Of a stretch of DNA of 59,075 nucleotides, positions 44,685 through 53,816 are shown piece after piece; positions within the stretch are counted from its first letter, which is position 1, and each line of letters starts with the position of its first letter. Both the position numbers and the translations under genes were made by a program. Under the pieces are notes generated by a model. It did not search any database and was not told the origin of the DNA. It was given only the letters and a program-made list of their open reading frames with translations. The stretch comes from Lentimicrobium sp. L6 (GTDB lineage: Bacteria; Bacteroidota; Bacteroidia; Bacteroidales; UBA12170): positions 1 to 59,075 of the forward strand of contig NZ_JABKCA010000024.1 of assembly GCF_013166655.1 (NCBI RefSeq). The letters run 5' to 3'.

Positions 44685-44711
44685 GTGTATTTAATACACA
44701 TACTAATGTGT
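44685..44711. promoter_or_regulatory. operator copy 2 with overlapping extra dyad
   Basis: GTGTATT-T-AATACAC (44685-44699) is a perfect 7+1+7 palindrome and contains GTGTA-N5-TACAC. Its right arm is shared with a second dyad, ACACAT-ACTA-ATGTGT (44696-44711), so two dimers could bind side by side. It covers the expected transcription start. Confidence 0.7.
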
Positions 44712-44843
44712 CTTGAATATCAATAAAATAAACATAACAATATATATAAGGAGTATATTTTACATTATTATTTAGAATTCGAATAGTCAGTTTTGTTAGA
44801 CAATTAATCAAATGCAATCATTATAAAAATAAATGTTAATCGT

Positions 44844-47800
44844 ATGAAATCAGATGTTTACAATTTTTTAGGATTGAACACCTTCGCAAAAAGAGCAATG
44901 CTTTTGTTAGGAATGCTATTACTTAGTGTTTCTTTTACATTAACTGCTCAGAACGTGTACAATTATAATGGTATGGTTCAAGATGAAAATGGAGAACCAT
45001 TGCCCGGCGTCAATGTGATAGAAAAAGGTACCTCAAATGGTACTATTTCCGATATTGACGGAACCTTCAATATGCAATCTACTCAAGAAACCGTTACTGT
45101 TTCTTTTTCTATGATTGGATATATTACACTTGATCAATCATTAATTGCTGGTCAAAAGGCAGTAGTAGTGATGAAAGAAAATGTAGAAACACTTGGGGAG
45201 GTGTTAGTAGTAGGTTATGGTACACAGAAAAAAGCAAATATTACTGGTGCTGTAGCTAAAATCGATGGTAAAACATTACAAGAAATACCAACAACAACTG
45301 TTGCAGGTGGTTTACAAGGCCGTTTAGCTGGTGTTGCTGTTTCTCCTTCTTCTGGTTCTCCAGGAGCAGGTCAGAAAGTGGTTATTCGTGGTGTTGCTAC
45401 AAATGGTGATGCTCAACCTATTTATGTGGTTGATGGTATGGTTTCTGGAAACATTGATAATCTAGAACCAAACGATATCGAAAACATTACTGTATTAAAA
45501 GATGCTGCTTCCGCTGCTATTTATGGTGCCAACGCTGCCAATGGTGTGGTTTTAGTAACTACTAAAAAAGGTGAAAAAGGTGCTGGAAGAGTTTCTTATA
45601 GTATGCAAGTAGGATCTCAAAGTGTAGGTGATTATACTAAACCTATGGATGCACAAAGCTATGCAACATGGTTAGATGAAGCCAATGGTACTGAAGTAAG
45701 AAGTACTGGTTATAACACAAATTGGATGGATGAGACCTTACAAACTGCAATGATGCAAAAGCATCACTTGTCTTTTTCTGGAGGTTCTGATAAAGGAAAT
45801 TATTATTCTTCAATTTCTTATTTAAACCAAGATGGTGTTGTTGGTGGTGACAATGCAAACTTTGAACGTTTGAATGCTCGCGTAAACATCAATCAACAAA
45901 TTAAAAAATGGATGAAAGTTGGTGTTTCTGCTAACTATACTCGTTTTAAAAGAACTTCAGTTTCTGAAGATGATGAATTTGGTGGTGTTGTGGCAAGTGC
46001 TTTATCTTTTGACCCAACTACTCCTGTTATTTATGAAAACGCAATTGGTGATAACCTAACTGCAGCATACTTAAATGATATTTATATGCCAGCTGTTAAT
46101 GGTGGTCTTGCTGTAACTAATGATGATGGAAAATATTATGGTGTATCTGAAATAGTAGCTGGTGAAATCGTAAATCCATTGGCTCAAATTCAAAGTACAA
46201 AAGGATATACTAAGCAAGATAAATTGATGGGTAATATGTATATGACCCTAGGTGATGATACTTGGAAAGGTTTCAAATTCACTACACGCGCTAGTATAGA
46301 TGTGGCTAACGAATTATATAGCTACTGGACTCCAACTTATTGGTATAGTTCAGAGAGAAATAACTCTGGAACAAACTCAAATAAAAACTATAACACTTGG
46401 TCTACTTGGATGTGGGAAAACTACATTTCTTATGACAAAACTTTTGCTGAAAAACATAATTTAGCCGCTGTTGTGGGTATGTCATCTCAAGAGTACACTC
46501 ATATTTGGAATAATAGCACCAGTAGCCCAATGGCTGCAGAAGGTGATGCCTTTAATGAGCATGGTGATGCCCAAAGACCTGGTGATGTTGCTGGTAACAG
46601 TCAAGTTGAAAGACAAGTATCATATTTTGCAAGAGTATCTTACGATTATGAAGGTAAGTATTTATTACAAGCTATTTTCCGTCAAGATGGTACTTCAATG
46701 TTACACCCAGATCAAAAATGGGGTTCTTATCCTTCAGTATCGGCAGGTTGGATTGCTTCAAATGAAGATTTCTGGAATGTAAGCTTTATAGATTTCTTTA
46801 AAGTTAGAGCTAGTTGGGGTAGAAACGGTATGCTAAATGAATTAAGACCAGACCAATATCGCTCATTAATTACTTTTAGTGGATTACAGTATCCTGATGC
46901 AACAGGTGGTTGGTATGCAGGTGCAGAACCTGAATTATTAGCAAACCCAGAATTAACTTGGGCTTCTTCTGAGCAGTTAGATATCGGATTCGATATGTAT
47001 ATGTTAGGTGATAAATTAACTATTGGATTTGATTATTTCAACAAGAAGACAAAAGATCTTTTAACCATTGGTTCTCCTCCATTGTCTGTTGGTAATACAC
47101 CTTCAACAGTAAATGCTGGTGATGTAACTAATAAAGGTGTTGAAATTGAGTTGGGCTATAGAAACTATGATAATGAGTTCAAATATGGTATTAGCGCCAA
47201 TATGACTTTCATGAAAAATGAAGTGACCTATTTGAATCCATTACTTGATAGACTTGATGGTACTGGTTTAGGAACTGGTTGGACTGCAACTGCTTTTGAA
47301 TTAGGTCAGCCTGTATGGTTCTTCCGTGGCTACGAAACCAATGGAATCTTCCAAAATCAAGCACAAGTTGATGCTTATAAAGAAGCCAACGGTGGTTTAG
47401 CTGGTTATGATCCTGTTCCTGGAGACCCAATCGTTGTAAATGTAAATGGTGATAATTTAATTAATGAAGAAGATCAAACTAATATCGGTAACCCTCATCC
47501 AACATTTACTTGGGGTGCTAGTATCGATTTAGCTTATAAAGGATTCGATTTCAGAACTATTTTACAAGGTGTTCACGGACATGATGTATTATTAGGATGG
47601 AACCGTTACGATAGAACTACTTATAATAAGCCTCAATTCTTCTTTGATGACAGATGGACTGGTGAAGGTTCAACAAACGAATTCCCAAGAGCAGAACAAA
47701 CTAGTTCTTATGTTTATAATAGTGACTTAATGGTTTTCAAAGGTTCTTATGTAAGAATTCGCCAAATCCAATTAGGATATACTGTTCCTAGAAGCTTTAT

Positions 47801-47978
47801 GAAAGATAAAGTTCAGAACTTAAGATTATATGTTTCTTTAGATGATTATTTCACTTTCAGCAACTATCCAGGTATGGACCCAGCTGCAGGTACAAGTAGA
47901 AATGATGCACAAGGTATCGACCGTGGATATTATCCAACACCACGAAAAATTTACTTTGGTTTATCATTCTCTTTCTAG
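44844..47978 (+). CDS. susC: second SusC-type TonB-dependent transporter
   Basis: A 1044-residue outer-membrane transporter with a longer N-terminal signal (to about residue 36, Leu-Thr-Ala-Gln), a carboxypeptidase-regulatory-like domain (about 40-115), a plug with Val-Val-Gly-Tyr-Gly-Thr-Gln-Lys-Lys and Leu-Lys-Asp-Ala-Ala-Ser-Ala-Ala-Ile-Tyr-Gly-Ala, and a barrel ending in Leu-Ser-Phe-Ser-Phe. It is diverged from the SusC of the main locus. Codons lean strongly to GGT, GCT and TTA, as expected for an abundant protein. It is controlled from a promoter carrying the Nudix-regulator palindrome. No enzyme gene follows, so the substrate is uncertain; the cellobiose phosphorylase operon next door hints at beta-glucan. 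Confidence 0.95.
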   Translation: MKSDVYNFLGLNTFAKRAMLLLGMLLLSVSFTLTAQNVYNYNGMVQDENGEPLPGVNVIEKGTSNGTISDIDGTFNMQSTQETVTVSFSMIGYITLDQSLIAGQKAVVVMKENVETLGEVLVVGYGTQKKANITGAVAKIDGKTLQEIPTTTVAGGLQGRLAGVAVSPSSGSPGAGQKVVIRGVATNGDAQPIYVVDGMVSGNIDNLEPNDIENITVLKDAASAAIYGANAANGVVLVTTKKGEKGAGRVSYSMQVGSQSVGDYTKPMDAQSYATWLDEANGTEVRSTGYNTNWMDETLQTAMMQKHHLSFSGGSDKGNYYSSISYLNQDGVVGGDNANFERLNARVNINQQIKKWMKVGVSANYTRFKRTSVSEDDEFGGVVASALSFDPTTPVIYENAIGDNLTAAYLNDIYMPAVNGGLAVTNDDGKYYGVSEIVAGEIVNPLAQIQSTKGYTKQDKLMGNMYMTLGDDTWKGFKFTTRASIDVANELYSYWTPTYWYSSERNNSGTNSNKNYNTWSTWMWENYISYDKTFAEKHNLAAVVGMSSQEYTHIWNNSTSSPMAAEGDAFNEHGDAQRPGDVAGNSQVERQVSYFARVSYDYEGKYLLQAIFRQDGTSMLHPDQKWGSYPSVSAGWIASNEDFWNVSFIDFFKVRASWGRNGMLNELRPDQYRSLITFSGLQYPDATGGWYAGAEPELLANPELTWASSEQLDIGFDMYMLGDKLTIGFDYFNKKTKDLLTIGSPPLSVGNTPSTVNAGDVTNKGVEIELGYRNYDNEFKYGISANMTFMKNEVTYLNPLLDRLDGTGLGTGWTATAFELGQPVWFFRGYETNGIFQNQAQVDAYKEANGGLAGYDPVPGDPIVVNVNGDNLINEEDQTNIGNPHPTFTWGASIDLAYKGFDFRTILQGVHGHDVLLGWNRYDRTTYNKPQFFFDDRWTGEGSTNEFPRAEQTSSYVYNSDLMVFKGSYVRIRQIQLGYTVPRSFMKDKVQNLRLYVSLDDYFTFSNYPGMDPAAGTSRNDAQGIDRGYYPTPRKIYFGLSFSF

Positions 47979-48030
47979 GGTGAATTGATTTAAAGAAATA
48001 ATTAATGTTTAAATTAAAAAGATATAGAAA

Positions 48031-49545
48031 ATGAAAATTCAATATAAAATATTTGTAGTCTTTGCTTTGATGCTGTCTTTCACAGCTTGTAAAAAAGACT
48101 TTTTAGAAGTGGACCCAATTGGAAAATTGGCTGTTCAAGATTTTTATCAAACTGATGAAGATGCCACAAGAGCTATCATGGCTAGCTATGATATCCTGCA
48201 ATGGATGAACGCTCGTGACTGGAATAGTGCTTATTTGGTGAAAACTTTCCCATCAGATGAATCTAATGTAGCTGGTGGTGGGGATGGTGACCAACCTCCA
48301 TATCAAGAATTAGGAGTTTATAGTTATGGTGCCTCAAATCCTACTATTACAGCAGTTTGGGAATCAAATTATTTCGGAATTTACCGTGCCAATATGGTGA
48401 TTAATAATGTTCCTGGAACTACACCATTGCAACAACAGATTATTGGAGAAGCTCAATTCTTACGTGCTTATTATTATTTCGAAATTGCTGCAATGTTTGG
48501 AAATGGACCACTTATTCTTACTGAATTAGCTCCTTCTGAATATTCTCAGCCTTTCGTTGATGCTACTGTTCTTTATGACCAAGCTATTGCTGATTTAGAA
48601 GCTGCTATAGATGTACTTCCTAAGAAAAGTGAATACGATCCTCGCGATGTATTTAGAGCTGCCAAAGGTACTGCTCAAGCTTTATTAGGTAAAGTAAACT
48701 TGTATGCTGAAAATTGGGCTGATGCTGCTACTGCTTTTGAAGCTGTAATTACAAGTAACGAATATGAATTACAAGGTGACTATTCAACATTATTCTTACA
48801 AGAATCTGAATTTGGTGTTGAATCTTTATTAGAAGCTTCTTGGGTAACTACAATGGGCTATGACTGGGGAACATTCCAGTGGGGCGGAAATAGAGCTATG
48901 GAAAATAACATTACATGGCAGTTAACTGGTCCTAGAGGTGATTTCTTTAATGCTGGTGAAACAGGCTTGATAGGAGGATGGGGATTCAACCTTCCAAAAC
49001 AAGGATTATATGATGCTTTTGCTTCTGAAGGAGACGAAATAAGAAAAGCTGCAACTATTCTTTCATTAGAAGACTTAAGAGCTTTAGGCGGTAATTGGAC
49101 TGACGAAAGTGCTTGGGGTTGGGACAACTGTATTAGAGTTAAATATTCTACTCGTATGGACGAAACAAATGGTGACGGTGGTGCTGTTCCTGAATTAAAC
49201 TATGGAACAAACTTACGTCTTATTCGTTATGCTGATGTATTATTAATGGCTGCTGAAGCACACCATAAAAATGGTAACGATGGACAAGCTGGCACATACT
49301 TAAACATGGTAAGAACTAGAGCTGGTTTAGATGGATATACTGGAAATATTATGGACGCCATTAAGAAAGAACGTCAAATGGAATTGGCATTTGAAGCTGT
49401 TCGTTTCTTAGACTTGGTACGTTGGGGTGATGCTGCTACAGTATTAGGACCTCTAGGTTTCCAAGCTGGCAAACATAATTTATACCCTATTCCTTCGGCT
49501 GAAATGCGTAACAATACAAATGCAGTTCAAAATGCTGGATATTAA
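48031..49545 (+). CDS. susD: second SusD-family lipoprotein
   Basis: A 504-residue SusD/RagB lipoprotein (Phe-Thr-Ala-Cys, Cys20) that caps the adjacent SusC. The TPR-like region has Gly-Glu-Ala-Gln-Phe-Leu-Arg-Ala-Tyr-Tyr-Tyr-Phe, and the C-terminal helix motif Lys-Glu-Arg-Gln-Met-Glu-Leu-Ala-Phe-Glu is present. It lies 52 bases behind susC, shares its codon bias, and is followed by two strong terminators. There is no SusE/F-like or glycosidase partner, so this is an orphan pair that depends on enzymes encoded elsewhere, probably the minus-strand glucan locus. Confidence 0.95.
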   Translation: MKIQYKIFVVFALMLSFTACKKDFLEVDPIGKLAVQDFYQTDEDATRAIMASYDILQWMNARDWNSAYLVKTFPSDESNVAGGGDGDQPPYQELGVYSYGASNPTITAVWESNYFGIYRANMVINNVPGTTPLQQQIIGEAQFLRAYYYFEIAAMFGNGPLILTELAPSEYSQPFVDATVLYDQAIADLEAAIDVLPKKSEYDPRDVFRAAKGTAQALLGKVNLYAENWADAATAFEAVITSNEYELQGDYSTLFLQESEFGVESLLEASWVTTMGYDWGTFQWGGNRAMENNITWQLTGPRGDFFNAGETGLIGGWGFNLPKQGLYDAFASEGDEIRKAATILSLEDLRALGGNWTDESAWGWDNCIRVKYSTRMDETNGDGGAVPELNYGTNLRLIRYADVLLMAAEAHHKNGNDGQAGTYLNMVRTRAGLDGYTGNIMDAIKKERQMELAFEAVRFLDLVRWGDAATVLGPLGFQAGKHNLYPIPSAEMRNNTNAVQNAGY

Positions 49546-49592
49546 GAAATAACTTGAGTTTTAGTTATATAATTGATGATTTGTAACATTTG

Positions 49593-49625
49593 GACGGGGT
49601 TCTGATTTAGCCCCGTCTTTTTTTT
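49593..49625 (+). terminator. rho-independent terminator after the second susCD pair
   Basis: GACGGGG / CCCCGTC form a GC-rich 7-bp stem with an 11-nt loop and are followed by eight T. It lies about 48 bases behind the susD stop codon and is the most GC-rich hairpin noticed in the window. Confidence 0.92.
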
Positions 49626-49638
49626 GTGTGTTTTTATA

Positions 49639-49670
49639 AGCCTTGCTAAGTTTTTAGTGAGGCTTTTTTT
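49639..49670 (+). terminator. second tandem terminator
   Basis: AGCCTTGCTAA and TTAGTGAGGCT pair over 11 positions (two G-U) around GTTT, followed by six T. It stands directly behind the first terminator and gives a tight block ahead of the sigma-54 activator gene. Confidence 0.8.
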
Positions 49671-49864
49671 GATAATGCTATTGACATGAGATTTATTCTT
49701 TATTGGAAATCAGGATCCCTTGTCTGCTCTTTTGCCACTCTTCTAAACTTAAATTAAACCCAATATAAATTAGCAATTACATAAAATCTACACCAAATAA
49801 TTCCGAGATTTGCCTCCTCATAATTAGTGTATCTATAGTGTTTTTCAATTAAAGAGAAAGAAGA

Positions 49865-51772
49865 ATGAGTGTAGTGGAAAGAGAAAATATTATAGATCGT
49901 TCTAGACATAGAAGTGAAGAAATTGGGCTAAAAAAAGATTTTCAAACCGCTTGTATTAAGCTTCAAAGCCATAATAAAGAGGCCTTACTCGATAAAAACA
50001 AAGCCTTATTGGCCATAGCCCAACCTTTTATTGAAGGACTTAAGGATATTCTTCTTGAATCAAGATTCATTCTTATTCTTTCTGATGTCAATGGCAGCGT
50101 TTTGGACATCAAAGGCGCAGAGAAGACGATAGAAAAAGCCAAACAATCCAATATCATTATTGGAGCCTCCATGGAAGAAAAGAATATTGGCACCAATGCC
50201 ATTGGAACAGCTATTTTCGAGGATCGTCCCATTCAGGTTACTGCCCAGCAACATTACTCAGAGGCTTTTCACAATTGGACCTGTTCTGCAGCTCCTATTC
50301 ACAATGCCAGCGGAAAAGTAATAGGTGCATTAAATCTCACTGGCGATCACAAGCAAGAACATGAACATACCTTGGGTTTAGTAATTTCAGCTGCCAAGGC
50401 CATCGAGAATAAGATTGCCAGTGAGGAGATTCAAAAGAACTTGTTCCATGCACAGAATTATGCTTTTGCCATGATGAATCAGCTCTCTTTTGGGGTTTTC
50501 GCTCTAAACCTCCACGACCAAATAGTTTGGGCTAATGATACTGGTTGCCGAGCCATCAATACGAGAAGAAGTATTCTGGTGGATTCTCCCATCGGAGACA
50601 TCCTCAAATCTTGGCCAAAGATTAAACGAATCATTCTTTCTAATCTGGGTTTCCTCGATGAGGAACATAGCTTTAATATCCCTAATTTAAAAGATCATTT
50701 CCTATTCAATGCCTATCTCATTCGTACAGATGGAAACGAAATCATAGGATACCTAATCACCTTCAGACCTTTTAAAAGATTAATGAGTTTGGTGAATAAA
50801 TATGCCGGAACCATCACCTCTTATAAATTTGAAGACATCAGCAGTTCTAGTCCATTAATGATGGATGTAATTGACTATGCCAAAAAAGTAGCTCATAGCC
50901 CAACCTCAGTTTTGATTAGTGGAGAGAGTGGAACGGGTAAAGAAGTGTTTGCACAAGCCATACATAATGCCAGCGACAGAAAAAATCAAGCCTTTATTGC
51001 CATCAACTGTGGTGCTATTTCTGCCTCCTTGATTGAAAGTGAATTGTTTGGTTATGAAAATGGCGCATTTACAGGAGCGCTAAAAGGAGGAAGGCCAGGT
51101 AAATTTGAATTAGCCAATGGAGGAACTTTATTTTTAGATGAAATAGGAGAAATGCCTCCCGATATGCAAGTGAAGCTTTTGAGAGCTATACAAGAAGGAC
51201 AGATTACGCGTTTGGGAGGCGATAAAATCATCCCTGTGGATGTCAGGATTATTGCCGCCACTAATAAGAATTTAGAGGAGGAGGTTAAGAATAATAAATT
51301 CCGCCTCGATTTATATTATCGTATCAATGTGATCAGTATAGAAATTCCTCCTTTGAGAAACAGGCGTGAGGACATTCCCAACCTTGCCATGCATTTTCTT
51401 CAAAATAAAGCCATTAAACTCAACAAACCCATGATGCGTTTGAGCAATACCTTGCTGAAACAAATCAGTAGTTATTCATGGCCAGGGAATGTAAGAGAAT
51501 TGGAGAATTATATTGAGAAAGTCACTATTTTAAGTAGCCCAATCAGCATACAACAACATCAATTTACAAAAGAAGAAAGTCGAGTGCTTATTGAGCCGAA
51601 AGAGGAACTCGAGTTTTCACCATCCTCTCTTAAAGATATGGAGAAGCAAGCCATTCTAAAAACCATAGCCTTTCACCATTCCAATATGACTCAGGTGGCC
51701 AAATCACTTGGCATTAGTCGAAATGCCCTTTATCAGAAGATGAAACGTTATGATATTTCTTTGAAAGCATAA
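49865..51772 (+). CDS. sigma-54-dependent activator with GAF domain (AcoR-like)
   Basis: A 635-residue enhancer-binding protein. A GAF-type sensor region (about 55-190; Lys-Asn-Ile-Gly-Thr-Asn-Ala-Ile-Gly-Thr is typical of AcoR/DhaR relatives), a PAS-like stretch (about 200-305), an AAA+ domain (about 325-560) and a Fis-type helix-turn-helix (about 595-635). Walker A Gly-Glu-Ser-Gly-Thr-Gly-Lys-Glu (about 352), the sigma-54 contact loop Gly-Ala-Phe-Thr-Gly-Ala (about 400) and Walker B Leu-Phe-Leu-Asp-Glu are intact. It should activate RpoN promoters in response to a small metabolite. No target promoter was recognised nearby, and its link to the glucan locus, if any, is only position. It ends 1 base before the convergent glycosylase gene. 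Confidence 0.9.
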   Translation: MSVVERENIIDRSRHRSEEIGLKKDFQTACIKLQSHNKEALLDKNKALLAIAQPFIEGLKDILLESRFILILSDVNGSVLDIKGAEKTIEKAKQSNIIIGASMEEKNIGTNAIGTAIFEDRPIQVTAQQHYSEAFHNWTCSAAPIHNASGKVIGALNLTGDHKQEHEHTLGLVISAAKAIENKIASEEIQKNLFHAQNYAFAMMNQLSFGVFALNLHDQIVWANDTGCRAINTRRSILVDSPIGDILKSWPKIKRIILSNLGFLDEEHSFNIPNLKDHFLFNAYLIRTDGNEIIGYLITFRPFKRLMSLVNKYAGTITSYKFEDISSSSPLMMDVIDYAKKVAHSPTSVLISGESGTGKEVFAQAIHNASDRKNQAFIAINCGAISASLIESELFGYENGAFTGALKGGRPGKFELANGGTLFLDEIGEMPPDMQVKLLRAIQEGQITRLGGDKIIPVDVRIIAATNKNLEEEVKNNKFRLDLYYRINVISIEIPPLRNRREDIPNLAMHFLQNKAIKLNKPMMRLSNTLLKQISSYSWPGNVRELENYIEKVTILSSPISIQQHQFTKEESRVLIEPKEELEFSPSSLKDMEKQAILKTIAFHHSNMTQVAKSLGISRNALYQKMKRYDISLKA

Positions 51773-51773
51773 A

Positions 51774-52349
51774 TCACTTTTTAAGGCTTTTGCTTATCTC
51801 AGTTTTCAAAGCAGGAAGAACCTCCTCAGCAAACCAAGGATTTTTAGCTTGCCAAAGATTATTTCTTGGTGATGGATGAGGGAGGACAAAATACTTTGGT
51901 AAGTATTCTTCAAAATGCATGACTGTTTCAGTTAGATTTCTTTTGGCTAAGCCCTTTAGGTAATAATCTTGCGCATATTTCCCTATTAGAATAACTAATT
52001 TTACTTCAGTTAAATGGCTCAATAAATCTTCATGCCATAAGGGAGCACATTCTTTTCGTGGAGGAATATCTCCTGACTTTCCTCTTCCAGGATAACAAAA
52101 GCCCATAGGAATTAATGCTATTTTCTCCTCATCATAAAAGATATGGTCTTCTATTCCCAACCAATTTCGAAGGTTCTTTCCACTTTTATCGTCCCATGGA
52201 ATTCCAGTATTATGAACCGCTATGCCTGGTGCCTGACCAATAATGATGACTTTACTTTTGGGATGTGCCGTAATAATAGGACGTGGCCCTAATGGCAAAT
52301 TCGACTTGCATACTTTACATTCTGAAATTTTTCTTTTTAGTTCTTCCAT
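51774..52349 (-). CDS. uracil-DNA-glycosylase superfamily protein
   Basis: A 191-residue protein of the uracil-DNA glycosylase fold, cytoplasmic. Motif 1 Ile-Gly-Gln-Ala-Pro-Gly (about 37-42) is followed by Thr-Gly-Ile-Pro-Trp-Asp-Asp-Lys-Ser-Gly-Lys-Asn-Leu-Arg, and motif 2 is His-Pro-Ser-Pro-Arg-Asn near residue 160. An N-terminal Cys-x-x-Cys is present but the further cysteines of the iron-sulphur families are not obvious. Removal of uracil or another damaged base is likely. The exact subfamily is not certain. It is convergent with the sigma-54 activator gene, almost touching. Confidence 0.8.
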   Translation of the reverse strand: MEELKRKISECKVCKSNLPLGPRPIITAHPKSKVIIIGQAPGIAVHNTGIPWDDKSGKNLRNWLGIEDHIFYDEEKIALIPMGFCYPGRGKSGDIPPRKECAPLWHEDLLSHLTEVKLVILIGKYAQDYYLKGLAKRNLTETVMHFEEYLPKYFVLPHPSPRNNLWQAKNPWFAEEVLPALKTEISKSLKK

Positions 52350-52406
52350 GCTATTATTAAGCGTTTCTCAAATCTAAATATAATTATAGAGGAGACACAT
52401 CTTCAA

Positions 52407-53060
52407 TTATCCACCTAACAAATCAGTTAAGAGCTTTTTATAAACATCCACTGGTTGTGCCCCAGTAATACCAGTGGTTCTATTGAAAACCATGGTGGGT
52501 ACTGCTGTTACTCCCCGTTTCTGCCAATAGGCTTCTTTAGCTATAATTTGTTCACGAGCTTTTGTATCCTTTAATCTTTCTAGTCCTTCCTCTGCATTTA
52601 ATCCCACAGCTTTTAATTCTTGAGCCAGAACCTTGGGATCTGAAATATCTTTATGTTCACCAAAATGAGCAGAAATCAAACGAAGGTTTAATTCTGTTTG
52701 CTTTCCATTTTCTAAAGCATAATCAATTAAAATATGAGCATCTCTGGTATTGGGCATTCTCATGCCATCAAAAAAATCGAATCTAAAATCCAAGTCGGCA
52801 GCATATTGAGTGAGCTGTGCTCTAGATTGCTTTCCTTGCTCAATGGTAGAACCATATTTCTGACTGATATGCTCTTGTAGTTCTTGTCCTTCAACAGGCA
52901 TAGTCGGGTTGAGTTCAAAAGCTTGCCACTCTATCTCTACTAGATCTTGTAACCCCATTTCCTCTATTGCTTTCTCTAATCGCTTATAGCCTATCACACA
53001 CCATGGACAAACCACATCTGAAACGATATCTATTATCATCTTACTTGCCATTTTCATCAT
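52407..53060 (-). CDS. DsbA-family oxidoreductase, FrnE-like
   Basis: A 217-residue thioredoxin-fold protein with the active site Cys-Pro-Trp-Cys (about residues 18-21) and the cis-Pro segment Val-Thr-Ala-Val-Pro-Thr-Met-Val-Phe. It has no signal peptide, as usual for FrnE/2-hydroxychromene-isomerase-like members, which act as cytoplasmic disulphide or thiol oxidoreductases. The Met at 53060 follows a GGAGGAGGG, which supports this start. A small DsrE-like gene lies upstream on the same strand, about 105 bases away. Confidence 0.88.
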   Translation of the reverse strand: MMKMASKMIIDIVSDVVCPWCVIGYKRLEKAIEEMGLQDLVEIEWQAFELNPTMPVEGQELQEHISQKYGSTIEQGKQSRAQLTQYAADLDFRFDFFDGMRMPNTRDAHILIDYALENGKQTELNLRLISAHFGEHKDISDPKVLAQELKAVGLNAEEGLERLKDTKAREQIIAKEAYWQKRGVTAVPTMVFNRTTGITGAQPVDVYKKLLTDLLGG

Positions 53061-53165
53061 TACCCTCCTCCAAATTTATTTAAATACTATTCAACAAAGG
53101 AAAGTGATTCTTTTCTGAACTCACTTCCTTAATTCATTAAAGAAATGCTAAAATTATTAATGATA

Positions 53166-53501
53166 TTAAACAGTTAAAAGCTTCCCATCCTGCTTCAATA
53201 TCTCAGTTAATGGCTCTCCCATATATTTGACATCTATTCCTAATTTCTCTAGAGTGTCGGTCACTCCCATATTATCACAACATGCTCTACACGCACCTAT
53301 TTGAACCCCTTTTTCCATTATAGTAATAACTTCTTTCTGCAAGTCTTCATTTTCTCCTAAAAGCTTTACAGAAGCTCCCCATACAATGATACTTACTTCA
53401 TCCCATAATCCCTTTTTTAAAGTATTTACAGCATACATGGAGATCATATGAGTAATAGTGTCTCTGTTATTCGTTGTCCAAAGAATGTTTAATTTATTCA
53501 T
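53166..53501 (-). CDS. DsrE-like small protein
   Basis: About 111 residues from the preferred Met at 53501; the frame is open 23 codons further up but that part is not family-like. It has the DsrE/F alpha/beta fold pattern (Asn-Ile-Leu-Trp-Thr-Thr-Asn-Asn, later Val-Ile-Val-Trp-Gly-Ala-Ser) and a conserved Cys-Arg-Ala-Cys-Cys cluster after Gly-Val-Gln-Ile-Gly-Ala. Relatives handle sulphur transfer or are of unknown role. Upstream of a DsbA-like gene, it may share thiol chemistry. Confidence 0.75.
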   Translation of the reverse strand: MNKLNILWTTNNRDTITHMISMYAVNTLKKGLWDEVSIIVWGASVKLLGENEDLQKEVITIMEKGVQIGACRACCDNMGVTDTLEKLGIDVKYMGEPLTEILKQDGKLLTV

Positions 53502-53727
53502 TTCTATTTGTTTTATGTAATGAGGTTTCAACTTATCTGTATGTAAAATGATGAGCATTGAATACAGCAATCACCTTTCTGTCAATAGTATAAGTGCTGA
53601 TTTATAATGTTCAATTATAAGCTTTTTCATCCAATAAAAAGCAAAGTTAATTCTATTATATGTTGTTCAAGAATATTTAGAATGTTATTTTTATGGTAAC
53701 AAGAAGCACCAAATAAAACAGATGAAC

Positions 53728-53735
53728 TAGTTTTG
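53728..53735 (+). promoter_or_regulatory. candidate minus-7 element of the ABC exporter gene
   Basis: TAGTTTTG (TAnnTTTG) lies about 80 bases before the ABC transporter start. It is identical to the element at the second susC gene. No minus-33 motif is clear. Confidence 0.4.
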
Positions 53736-53816
53736 TAGAAAACATCCTTTCAAACATTCAATATGATTTAGAAGTACAATAGATCTTGAATAAAGAAATT
53801 AGACTGAAAACAAATA

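Noticed and set aside
53071-53078. Minus-strand TAAATTTG as promoter of the DsbA-like gene
   Set aside because: It would place the transcription start inside the strong GGAGG ribosome binding site, almost at the start codon.
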